From Planctomycetota bacterium (GTDB lineage: Bacteria > Planctomycetota > PUPC01 > DSUN01), in assembly GCA_016872875.1 (NCBI GenBank), contig VGYW01000174.1, positions 1 through 16,197 of the forward strand: a stretch of DNA of 16,197 nt, written 5' to 3'. The translations under genes were made by a program, and so were the position numbers. The notes beneath the pieces were generated by a model. The model saw nothing but the letters and a program-made list of their open reading frames with translations, was not told where the DNA came from and made no database searches. Each line of letters starts with the position of its first letter. Position 1 is the stretch's first letter. Below, one piece after another: positions 1-6,366 of the stretch.

Positions 1-5
1 AGCTT

Positions 6-31
6 GCCGGAACGGGTTCGCCCGCCCCGGC
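6..31 (+). terminator. Hairpin with TTCG loop, possible terminator
   Basis: A 5-bp outer stem (GCCGG/CCGGC), a 2x2 internal loop and a 4-bp inner stem (CGGG/CCCG) enclose a TTCG tetraloop. TTCTT follows on the plus strand. It could end a plus-strand gene lying left of the window. The T-tract is short and interrupted, so the call is weak. Confidence 0.25.
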
Positions 32-144
32 TTCTTGGCCAAATGTAGTGACAACTTTCGAGGTCGAATCATCGAATTTGCCCCCAAAAGGGCACTTTTG
101 ACGCACCTACTGCGGAAGTTAGGCTAGCTAGAAAAGGCCTGACA

Positions 145-172
145 CCCCGGCCCCCGAGTCATGGCCGAGGGG
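145..172 (-). terminator. Possible weak terminator after the glycosidase-like gene
   Basis: On the minus strand, CCCC-TC-GGCC pairs with GGCC-GGGG (2-nt bulge, 10-nt loop). The stem begins one base past the stop codon of the 662-aa gene, and a TTTT lies about 8 nt beyond it. Position fits a terminator, but the bulge and distant T-run make it a weak example. Confidence 0.3.
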
Positions 173-173
173 T

Positions 174-2162
174 CTATTGTGCCACGATCTCGAGGGTGGT
201 GGCCTGCGGGTGGTGGAGGCGGATGGCCTCGGCCTGGGGGTCGAAGTCGGCGTGGTGGTGGCCGTTGACGGTGACGGAGCGGAGAGGGGCGGCGCCGGGC
301 CTGCGGAGGCAGAGGCGGACCTGCGCCGGGAAGTCAGCACGGGGGAGCTGGATGCGGGCGTGGACGACGCTCTGGCTCTTGGGCTCGAGGGAGACGCTGA
401 CGGGTCCCCAGCGGGTGGTGGCGCGGTCAACGTGGACGCGCGGGCCGGGGGCGAGCCAGCGGCGCGGCGTGGCACGGCAGAGCCAGAGGACGTCGGCGTC
501 GGGCTCCTCGAAGACGAGCATCCACTTGGCGAGGAGGGGGGTGACGAGTTGGGCGGGGACGCAGTAGTCGGTGACGTAGCTTCGAGCGGCCTTGCCGCGT
601 ATGGCGACCTGTTCGTAGGCCATGAAGGTGCCGCGGGTGTGGTGGATGGCGAGGTGGCCGTAGAAGCCGAGGAGGAAGTGGCGGACGCGGCCGCGGAGGA
701 GGAGGCCGCAGGCGTGGTGGGCGTAGGGCCAGTCGTCGAGGCGGTCGAGGAACCGGGTGGTGCCGAGGAGCTCGCCGCCGTGGCTGGCGCGGTAGGCGAT
801 GATGGCGTCGTGCCACTCGGGCAGGAGGTAGTCGGCGGAGAGCATCTCGGGCCAGTAGCGGTAGTTGGTGTAGGAGGCGACGGGGTCGGCGGTCATGGAC
901 TCGAAGGGGTGGGCGATGCCTGGGGCAGGTGGGACGAAGATGGGCGAGGTGGTGCGGATGATGGACTTCTCGAGGCTGGAGTCGATGTCGGTGCGGAGGC
1001 TCTGGCATTCGGCGCCGAGGTCGGCGGCTCGGCGGCGGAGGGCGTCGCCGCCGAGGAGTGCGTAGGCGCGCGCGACCTCGAGCCAGCCGCGCCAGGCCCA
1101 GATGCTCCCCGCGTAGTAGTAGCCCACCTGGTCGCGGGTGTCGGCCTCGGGGGAGCCGAGGAGGAGGCCGTGGCGCGGGTCGTCGCGCGGGTGCGTCTCC
1201 TGGGAGTGGCGGCGGAGTGCGAGGAGGAGGCCGATGATGCGCTCGATGACGGGGACGCGCGCGCGGAGCCAGGCGGCGTCGCGGCTGCGGCGCGCGTAGC
1301 GGGCCACGGCGTCGAGGAGCTGGCCGTACTCGGAGACGGCGGGGCCGTAGTAGTCGAAAGTGCCGTCCGCGCGCACCGCGTTGTCCAGGTAGTAGTCCAG
1401 GTGGGCGCGGGCGCGGTCCAGCAGGTTCCACTCCACGCAGGCGTTGGCGGTGCCGATGGTGGCGGGCGGGAAGTGGTTGTGCTTGGGGTCGCGGTAGAGG
1501 CCGACGCCGTAGCGGGGCTTGGGGCCGTCGTGGGTGACGAAGGCCCTTGCGAGGGAGGCAAGGGAGGCGTTGAGGACCTTGGCCTCGGCCGGGGCCTCGA
1601 GGCGCATGGCGTCGGCGAACACCTGTTGCCAGTGGGCCTCGAACTCGCGGCGGCGGTCCCTGAACCATTCGGGTGAGATGGGGGTGAGTCCCTCGGCGCC
1701 GGCGCGGAAGCTCACGGTGGCCTCCCCGCCAGCCCCCCGTGCCACTCTGAAGGAGACGTAGAGCTCGGCGGCGGCCGGCGCGATGAAGGCCAGCTCCTGC
1801 CAGCCGTAGCCGAGGCGGGTGTCCTTGAACGAGTAGTCTATCCCGGGCATGTAGCCGCCGATGAGGCGGCGCGCGGCGTTGGTGGGGCGGGCGTCGGCCG
1901 GCAGGTGGCGGCGCGGGTCGAAGAGCACCTGGTCGAGGCGCGCCGGCCCCGACTCCGTGGCTGCGACGCCCAGCGTGCCGTCGGGCGCGACGTAGATGAC
2001 CTCGCTGGCCGCCTCGTTTGCGAGGAAGGTGTAGCCGAGGAGCTCGGGCAGGAGCGCCGCGCAGGCGTCGTAGGAAGGGTCGGCGCCCCCCGCCAGCACC
2101 TGCTCGCCCAGGGTGTCCGACAGGCTCCTCAGCAACTCGATGGACAGGTCGGGTGCGGACAT
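174..2162 (-). CDS. Six-hairpin glycosidase-like protein
   Basis: The 662-aa product has no signal peptide, so it is probably cytoplasmic. Three parts are visible: an N-terminal beta-rich region (about 40-160), a helical core (about 190-560) rich in Trp/Tyr/His patches (for example W245, YYY 348-350, W355-W357, YRYW 434-437), and a C-terminal beta-sandwich-like tail (about 575-660). This N-beta / alpha-alpha-barrel / C-beta layout is typical of the six-hairpin glycosidase superfamily; I could not pick out catalytic acids or a GH family number. The start is ATG at 2162 with no Shine-Dalgarno sequence. An inverted-repeat element ends only 11 nt upstream and may have displaced it. The gene lies 130 bp after the small lipoprotein gene on the same strand and may share its promoter. 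Low-complexity open frames on the opposite strand are shadows. The fold call is reasonable; the substrate is unknown. Confidence 0.7.
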   Translation of the reverse strand: MSAPDLSIELLRSLSDTLGEQVLAGGADPSYDACAALLPELLGYTFLANEAASEVIYVAPDGTLGVAATESGPARLDQVLFDPRRHLPADARPTNAARRLIGGYMPGIDYSFKDTRLGYGWQELAFIAPAAAELYVSFRVARGAGGEATVSFRAGAEGLTPISPEWFRDRRREFEAHWQQVFADAMRLEAPAEAKVLNASLASLARAFVTHDGPKPRYGVGLYRDPKHNHFPPATIGTANACVEWNLLDRARAHLDYYLDNAVRADGTFDYYGPAVSEYGQLLDAVARYARRSRDAAWLRARVPVIERIIGLLLALRRHSQETHPRDDPRHGLLLGSPEADTRDQVGYYYAGSIWAWRGWLEVARAYALLGGDALRRRAADLGAECQSLRTDIDSSLEKSIIRTTSPIFVPPAPGIAHPFESMTADPVASYTNYRYWPEMLSADYLLPEWHDAIIAYRASHGGELLGTTRFLDRLDDWPYAHHACGLLLRGRVRHFLLGFYGHLAIHHTRGTFMAYEQVAIRGKAARSYVTDYCVPAQLVTPLLAKWMLVFEEPDADVLWLCRATPRRWLAPGPRVHVDRATTRWGPVSVSLEPKSQSVVHARIQLPRADFPAQVRLCLRRPGAAPLRSVTVNGHHHADFDPQAEAIRLHHPQATTLEIVAQ

Positions 2163-2173
2163 TGGTTGTGTCT

Positions 2174-2275
2174 ATCGTCCTCGTCCCTCGTCCTCGTCCT
2201 TCGTCCTCGATCCCTCTGTGCCCGAAAGCAGAGAAGAGTCGAGGACGGGGGACGAGGACGAGGGACGAGGACGAT
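2174..2275. repeat. 102-nt inverted repeat element (CGTCCTCGTCC type)
   Basis: Two 37-nt arms (2174-2210 and 2239-2275) are reverse complements with two adjacent mismatches. The 28-nt loop holds a nested CTCTG/CAGAG stem (2214-2218 / 2229-2233). The arms are internally repetitive, built from CGTCCTCGTCC-like units that are nearly all pyrimidine on one strand and purine on the other. It fills almost the whole gap between two minus-strand genes. It looks like a miniature intergenic palindromic element; no coding capacity or flanking target duplication is evident. Confidence 0.85.
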
Positions 2276-2292
2276 TGAAGAGGGGGGTGCGG

Positions 2293-3042
2293 CTACTCCC
2301 TCACTCGCCAGAGCGGGATGGGAATCCAGACGACCTGGATGAAGTACTCGTAGTTGACGCGTCCCCAGGCGATGACGCCGCCGAGGATGTGCCAGCCCCA
2401 CTGGGAGTTGTAGCGGGCGTCCTCGCCCTTGGTGGCCACGACCGCGGCCAGGTGCTGGCCGAAGGTGTCGGACGACGCCACAAGGGTGTTGCCGTTGGCC
2501 TGTAGGATGTCGGCCGGCTGGACGCACTGGGTGTAGCCGGCGACGATGCCGGCCGGCCCGAGGCCGTGGCTGAAGCGGAGCGAGAGCTCCTCCCCGCGGT
2601 CGAGCGAGTGCCACATGTCGTACGTGCTCAGCCAGAAGACGGGTGCGGGGAAGACCGGCAGCCAGGCCCAGGAGCGGCCGAACAGGCGCTCCGTCTTGTC
2701 GGCCCCCTTGTCCAGCATGAGGCGGCTCTCGGCCTCCGTGTAGCCGATGATCGGCATCGTGCCCCAGTAGCGGCGGGACGACTGGCGGAAGGTGGCGCGA
2801 TTGGTCGCCACCTCGGCGCTCTCCTTCTGCACGACGCTCCAAGGCACCATCTGGAACGACGCGTCGAAGGCCTCCTTGTAGCCGGTCTCGCTCACCTTCC
2901 ACGGGGCGCGCCCGTAGAGGCGGTACGCGGTATCCTTGTCCACCGGGCCGCTTCCGCTGAAGCCCCAGAAGCTGCACCCGGCGCCCCCGGCCAGGCCCAG
3001 GAGCGCCACAACCACGAGCCGCAGTGCCACTTTCCTGTGCAT
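2293..3042 (-). CDS. Small lipoprotein of unknown function
   Basis: The 249-aa product starts with a lipoprotein signal peptide: basic n-region (MHRK), hydrophobic stretch (about 5-18) and lipobox ending GGAGC with Cys23 as the lipidated residue. The mature part is rich in Trp and aromatics (WGF, YWGTMP 92-97, WAWLPVFP 125-132). It ends in a hydrophobic segment (about 218-244) that may be a beta-hairpin or membrane-facing region. I recognise no family. The ATG at 3042 is supported by AAGGA with a 7-nt spacer, and a strong promoter sits about 66 nt upstream. The protein should be a substrate of the Lnt encoded in the same window. Confidence 0.8.
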   Translation of the reverse strand: MHRKVALRLVVVALLGLAGGAGCSFWGFSGSGPVDKDTAYRLYGRAPWKVSETGYKEAFDASFQMVPWSVVQKESAEVATNRATFRQSSRRYWGTMPIIGYTEAESRLMLDKGADKTERLFGRSWAWLPVFPAPVFWLSTYDMWHSLDRGEELSLRFSHGLGPAGIVAGYTQCVQPADILQANGNTLVASSDTFGQHLAAVVATKGEDARYNSQWGWHILGGVIAWGRVNYEYFIQVVWIPIPLWRVRE

Positions 3043-3107
3043 CGCCGTGTCCTTCCCTCAAGAGAGCCTGCGATCGGACGCCGCAGCCACGCCACGGAAC
3101 GACAGTG

Positions 3108-3136
3108 ATTATAGGCGGACAGGCCGCGCAGAGCAA
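3108..3136 (-). promoter_or_regulatory. Sigma70-type promoter for the lipoprotein gene
   Basis: On the minus strand, TTGCTC (3131-3136) and a perfect TATAAT (3108-3113) are separated by 17 nt. The predicted start near 3101 gives a leader of about 60 nt to the lipoprotein ATG. It separates this gene and the glycosidase-like gene from the upstream ATPase gene. Confidence 0.7.
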
Positions 3137-3153
3137 GGCCCGGTCGCGCAAAT

Positions 3154-3885
3154 TCACCTCCGCTGGCGCGAGAGCGGGCGCTCGAGGCCGTGGGCGAGGA
3201 GGAGGGCGTCGTCGCCGAAGATGGCCGCGGTTGGGCCGTCGGCCACCACCCGCCCGCCGTCGAGCATCACCGTGCGGGGGCAGAGCTCGAGGATTAGGTC
3301 GAGGTCGTGCGTGGCGACGACCTTCGTGATGTCGAGCGAGGCGAGGCGCTCGATGAGGCGGCGGCGCGAGCGGGGGTCCAGGTTGCTCGTCGGCTCGTCC
3401 ATCACCAGGATGTCGGGCTGCATGGCGAGGACTGTTGCGATGGCGACGGCGCGCTTCTGCCCGGCGGAGAGGTGGTGGGGGGCCTTGCGCTCCAGGCCGC
3501 TGCACCCGACGGCGGCGAGGGCGGAGGCCACCCGCGCGCGCACCGCGGCCTCCGAGAGGCCCAGGTGGAGCGGGCCGAAGGCCACGTCGTCGGCCACCGT
3601 GGGCATGAAGAGCTGGTCGTCGGGGTCCTGGAAGACGACCCCGACCATGCGGCGGACGTCGCGGAGGTGGTGCTTGTCGAGCTCCACGCCGTGGATGCGG
3701 ACGGTGCCCTGGCCGCGCAGGGTGCCGTTGAGGTGGAGGATGAGGGTGGACTTGCCCGCGCCGTTCGGCCCCACGAGGCCCACCGCCTCGCCGACCGCTA
3801 TGTGAAGGGAGAGGCGGTCGAGGGCGCGCGTGCCGTCGTGGTAGACATAGGTCAGGTCGTGGACGTCAATCAGCGCGTCGGCCAT
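3154..3885 (-). CDS. CbiO/ECF-type ABC transporter ATPase
   Basis: A 243-aa ATP-binding subunit with all hallmarks intact: Walker A GPNGAGKST (39-47), Q-loop Q86 in FQDPDDQLF, signature LSAGQ (139-143), Walker B ILVMDE (159-164) and switch His193. The FQDPDDQLF stretch and overall length match cobalt/nickel and energy-coupling-factor ATPases (CbiO/NikO/EcfA), which energise vitamin or metal uptake with a transmembrane EcfT/CbiQ partner. I chose ATG at 3885 (MADALIDV), with AAGGA about 11 nt upstream. The frame stays open to 4038, but that extension is translated repeat DNA. No CbiQ, CbiM or S-component is in the window, so the ATPase looks orphaned. The preceding gene is a sugar-type binding protein, which is not the usual partner of this class. 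Confidence 0.88.
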   Translation of the reverse strand: MADALIDVHDLTYVYHDGTRALDRLSLHIAVGEAVGLVGPNGAGKSTLILHLNGTLRGQGTVRIHGVELDKHHLRDVRRMVGVVFQDPDDQLFMPTVADDVAFGPLHLGLSEAAVRARVASALAAVGCSGLERKAPHHLSAGQKRAVAIATVLAMQPDILVMDEPTSNLDPRSRRRLIERLASLDITKVVATHDLDLILELCPRTVMLDGGRVVADGPTAAIFGDDALLLAHGLERPLSRQRR

Positions 3886-3901
3886 ATCCGGCACCATCCT
3901 T

Positions 3902-3942
3902 GATCGGCCGGATCCGACGGATCCGACCGATCCGACGGATCG
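3902..3942. repeat. 9-bp tandem array, GATCCGACS units
   Basis: Three 9-bp units GATCCGAC(G/C) occupy 3911-3937, flanked by a degenerate copy (GATCGGCCG, 3902-3910) and a partial one (3938-3942). It abuts the palindromic cluster to its right. Translation gives a meaningless SVGSVGS string in the frame upstream of the ATPase. Confidence 0.85.
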
Positions 3943-3944
3943 CC

Positions 3945-4061
3945 CCCCTCTCGTTCCCACGCTCCGCGTGGGAACGCGCGACCGCGACGCTCTGCGTCGC
4001 GCGAGGGGACGCGGAGCGTCCGGCCCCTGCGTTCCCACGCGGAGCGTGGGAACGAGAGGGG
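3945..4061. repeat. Nested palindromic element: 33-bp perfect inverted repeat with four hairpins
   Basis: The outer arms 3945-3977 and 4029-4061 are perfect 33-nt reverse complements. Each arm is itself a hairpin (GTTCCCACGC, 3-nt loop, GCGTGGGAAC; 3953-3975 and 4031-4053). Between them are two more: CGCGACGC-TCT-GCGTCGCG (3983-4001) and GGACGC-GGA-GCGTCC (4007-4021). All four share the core ACGC-3nt-GCGT. The right arm ends 4 nt beyond the stop codon of the solute-binding protein gene, so the transcript would carry large hairpins between that gene and the ATPase gene. This resembles REP-like palindrome clusters; no transposase is nearby. Confidence 0.9.
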
Positions 4062-4065
4062 TGGG

Positions 4066-5481
4066 CTACTTCCTGCCGCTCGGGGCAAAGCGTGCTAGCT
4101 CGGCGTCTGCCTTCTTGCCGAGCCCCGCGGCGGCCTGGGCGGGCGTGGCCGCGCCCCTGGTGACGTTTGTGAGCGCCTCGGTGATGTGGTCGCGGACCGC
4201 CTGCCAGCCGGCCACGTTGGGCTCGGGGACGCCGAGCGGGATGGCCTCGAATGCGGCGCGGTGGCGCGGGCCTTTGGCGAAGAAGTCCTTCAGGAGCGGC
4301 ACCTCGGCGGCAGAACGGCGGACCGGCAGGTAGCCGGTCTTCACCGACCATTCGGCCGTGACCTCTGGGGAGATGAAGAACTTGATGAACTCCCAGGCGC
4401 CGCGCTGGCGCTCGGGGGTGCTCCTGAAGATGAGGATGTTGCCGCCGTAGAGGACGGTGAGCTTCGGGCGCCCCTCGCCCACGGGGGGAGGGGCCATGAG
4501 CCACTGGAACTTGTCGCGGCCATCCGCGTCGCGGAGGTCGTCCTCCATGTAGGAGCGGGTGGTGCTGGAGCGTAGGATGAAGGCGACGTCGCCCTTTGCG
4601 AAGAGCCTGCGGTCGTCGTCGGTGCCGAGTGCGATGACGGTGAGGAGTTCCTCGCGTGCGAGGGCGGCGAGGACTTCGAGCGCGCGGACGGCCTCGGGGC
4701 CGTCGAGGTGGCTGCGGCGGTCGGCGATGGTGGCCAGCTTGCCGCCGTGGGCGAGCACCATGCCGTCGAAGGACGACGCGTCGCGCGAGTAGGCGAAGGC
4801 CGGCCGCCCGGTCTTCGCCTTCACCTTGCGGCACTGCTCGATGAACTCGCCCCAGGTCTCGGGCGGCTTCTCGATCCCCGCGGAGCGGAGCAGGTCGGTG
4901 TTGCAGTAGAGCATCAGCACACTCTTCGTGAAGGGGAAGGAGAGGAGCTGGTCGTTGAACTCGGCGTAGCGGTTGGACTGGAGGAAGGAGGGGAAGATGT
5001 CGGCCTGGTCGGCCTTGCCCAGGCCGTAGTCGGGGTGGTTGAGGTAGTCGTCGAGGGGGAGGACGACGCTGGCCTGCATGAACTCGGCGACCATGCTCTC
5101 GTAGACGATGCAGAGGTCGGGCAGGTTGCCGCCCTGGATGCGCGCGCGTGTGGCCTCGAACATGGCCTTGTAGGTGCCCATGTTCTGGAGCCTGACCTCG
5201 TAGTTGGGGCTTGTGGCGTTGAAGCGCTCGACGATGGCCTCGAGGGCCACCTTGTTCTGCTCCTTCTGCGCGTGCCACATCTGGAGCACCGACTTGCCCG
5301 AGCCGGACCTATCCCCCGCGTTTTGCGAGTCCCTTGAGCACCCGGCCAGCGCCAGGAGGCCAAGTGCGAGAATCGCGGTTTGCAGATTGCGGATTGCGGA
5401 TTGAAATCCGAAATCCGAAATCCGAAATCCGAAATCGGCCACGGGCGTCAGCGGGCGACGGCTTGAAGGAAGGCGAACCAT
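4066..5481 (-). CDS. ABC transporter solute-binding lipoprotein, CUT1 (UgpB-like) type
   Basis: A family 1 extracellular solute-binding protein that would capture a sugar or sugar-phosphate outside the membrane. From the lipobox (LALAGC, Cys48) the mature part is about 424 aa, normal for the family. It carries the typical features: SVLQMWHAQ at the start of the first lobe, NLPDLCIVYES, a FPFTKSVLMLYCNTDLL segment and a PPETWGEFIEQC helix. No CUT1 permease genes are in the window. The start is doubtful. The only Met before the signal peptide is at 5481, with GGAG 6 nt upstream, overlapping the preceding gene by 34 bp. Between that Met and the hydrophobic core (about 36-46), residues 16-34 are encoded by a 7-bp tandem array. 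A non-ATG start, or a start displaced by the array, is possible. Confidence 0.85.
   Translation of the reverse strand: MVRLPSSRRPLTPVADFGFRISDFGFQSAIRNLQTAILALGLLALAGCSRDSQNAGDRSGSGKSVLQMWHAQKEQNKVALEAIVERFNATSPNYEVRLQNMGTYKAMFEATRARIQGGNLPDLCIVYESMVAEFMQASVVLPLDDYLNHPDYGLGKADQADIFPSFLQSNRYAEFNDQLLSFPFTKSVLMLYCNTDLLRSAGIEKPPETWGEFIEQCRKVKAKTGRPAFAYSRDASSFDGMVLAHGGKLATIADRRSHLDGPEAVRALEVLAALAREELLTVIALGTDDDRRLFAKGDVAFILRSSTTRSYMEDDLRDADGRDKFQWLMAPPPVGEGRPKLTVLYGGNILIFRSTPERQRGAWEFIKFFISPEVTAEWSVKTGYLPVRRSAAEVPLLKDFFAKGPRHRAAFEAIPLGVPEPNVAGWQAVRDHITEALTNVTRGAATPAQAAAGLGKKADAELARFAPSGRK
5384..5438. repeat. 7-bp tandem array (AAATCCG / GATTGCG)
   Basis: Four copies of AAATCCG (5404-5431) plus a variant AAATCGG (5432-5438) adjoin a second 7-bp run of GATTGCG-type units (5384-5404). 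Because 3 x 7 = 21, translation gives a heptapeptide period (DFGFRIS). The array lies inside the 5' end of the solute-binding protein frame and is much more AT-rich than its surroundings. Confidence 0.85.
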
Positions 5482-6362
5482 TCTTTCTCCAGTTCGGTGA
5501 GGTCGGTGCCGAGCGTGGCCTCAAGGGAGCCCGGCGGCACGGGGCCTGGCTGCCGCTCGGTCTGAAGGTAGCGCAGGAATGCCTCGCGGCGCTTCGGGCC
5601 GCCGTGGAGGAGGAAGAGGACGAGGAGGCCCGATTCGCGGTAGGCCACGGGGCCTAGCGGGCCGCGAAAGAGCTCGGCGTCGCCCCTGACGAGCATGTGG
5701 AGCGGCACGTGGGCGGCGCGGCCGGCGAGGGAGAGGACGACTGCGGCGTCCCGGCGGATGACCGGGCCGACGGTGCCGCGCACGGCCGGCCCGAAGCCGC
5801 CCTGCTCGGCGCACACGGCAAGTCCCAGGGCGAGCCACGGGCTCCACTGGGCGTCGCCAGCCGCACGGGACATGAGCGCGTGCGTGGTCTGGTGCAGGAT
5901 GAGGCCGAGGAGGTCAGGGTACGGCCGTAGCGTGACAGCGACGGCCAGGGGGGTGGAGCCGTGGAATGCGCCCGCGTGCTCAGGGTCCGCCGACAGCTTG
6001 TGCTCGCGGGCGAACGCCAGGGCGTCGGCGTGGTTGTCGAAGACGTTCACGGCTACCCTCCCCGGCGGGCCCTGAAGCCCGACGGCGGGGCCTAGCTCGG
6101 CGCAGAAGGCCCGCACGAAGGCGTCGAGGTGCCGGGCGAGCTGGAGCGCGAGGCCAGACCCGGCGGGCACGTTCGCCCCCTCGCGCGGCACGGCGACACG
6201 GGCGGCGCCGGCCTCGGCGACGACGTAGCCCTCGCCGGGCGGCGGGCTGGGCCGGCTCCCCAGCAGCCCGGGCAGCAGGATGTGCATGGCGATGAGGAGG
6301 ATGGCGAGGACAGCGGCGGCGAGCGCCAGCTTGAGGAGGAAGAGCCGCGTGCCGACGCGCAT
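5448..6362 (-). CDS. Membrane-anchored peptidase-MA/DUF1570-like protein, probably inactive
   Basis: The 304-aa product has one N-terminal membrane segment (about 8-34) and then an extracytoplasmic domain. The order LGLILHQTTHALM (152-164), SPWLALGLAVCAE (174-186), YRESGLLVLFLL (241-252) and LEKEWFAFL (291-299) matches peptidase-MA/DUF1570-type gluzincins, which usually read HExxH then WLxEGLA. Here the catalytic Glu is Gln158 (codon CAG) and the second Glu, a zinc ligand, is Leu179, so hydrolysis is unlikely. Its start lies 4 nt after the stop of the upstream FHA gene, and its end overlaps the solute-binding protein frame, implying cotranscription. It may act as a binding or scaffold protein (inference). 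The fold assignment rests on motif order only. Confidence 0.7.
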   Translation of the reverse strand: MRVGTRLFLLKLALAAAVLAILLIAMHILLPGLLGSRPSPPPGEGYVVAEAGAARVAVPREGANVPAGSGLALQLARHLDAFVRAFCAELGPAVGLQGPPGRVAVNVFDNHADALAFAREHKLSADPEHAGAFHGSTPLAVAVTLRPYPDLLGLILHQTTHALMSRAAGDAQWSPWLALGLAVCAEQGGFGPAVRGTVGPVIRRDAAVVLSLAGRAAHVPLHMLVRGDAELFRGPLGPVAYRESGLLVLFLLHGGPKRREAFLRYLQTERQPGPVPPGSLEATLGTDLTELEKEWFAFLQAVAR

Positions 6363-6366
6363 GGCC

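Noticed and set aside
85..100. CAAAAG-GGCA-CTTTTG hairpin as a terminator
   Set aside because: The stem is only 6 bp, AT-rich, and has no following T-run on either strand.
177..1676. Long plus-strand open frame (about 500 codons) opposite the glycosidase-like gene
   Set aside because: Its product is a low-complexity Val/Gly/Glu/Ala string typical of an antisense frame in GC-rich DNA; the minus-strand frame has normal protein composition and domain-like motifs.
3886..4038. N-terminal extension of the ABC ATPase frame
   Set aside because: The extension translates the palindromes and the 9-bp array (SVGSVGSVGS). The conserved domain begins at 3885, where a ribosome-binding site is suitably placed.
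3902..4061. CRISPR array
   Set aside because: Units are 9-bp tandems and nested palindromes without regularly spaced unique spacers, and no cas gene is present.
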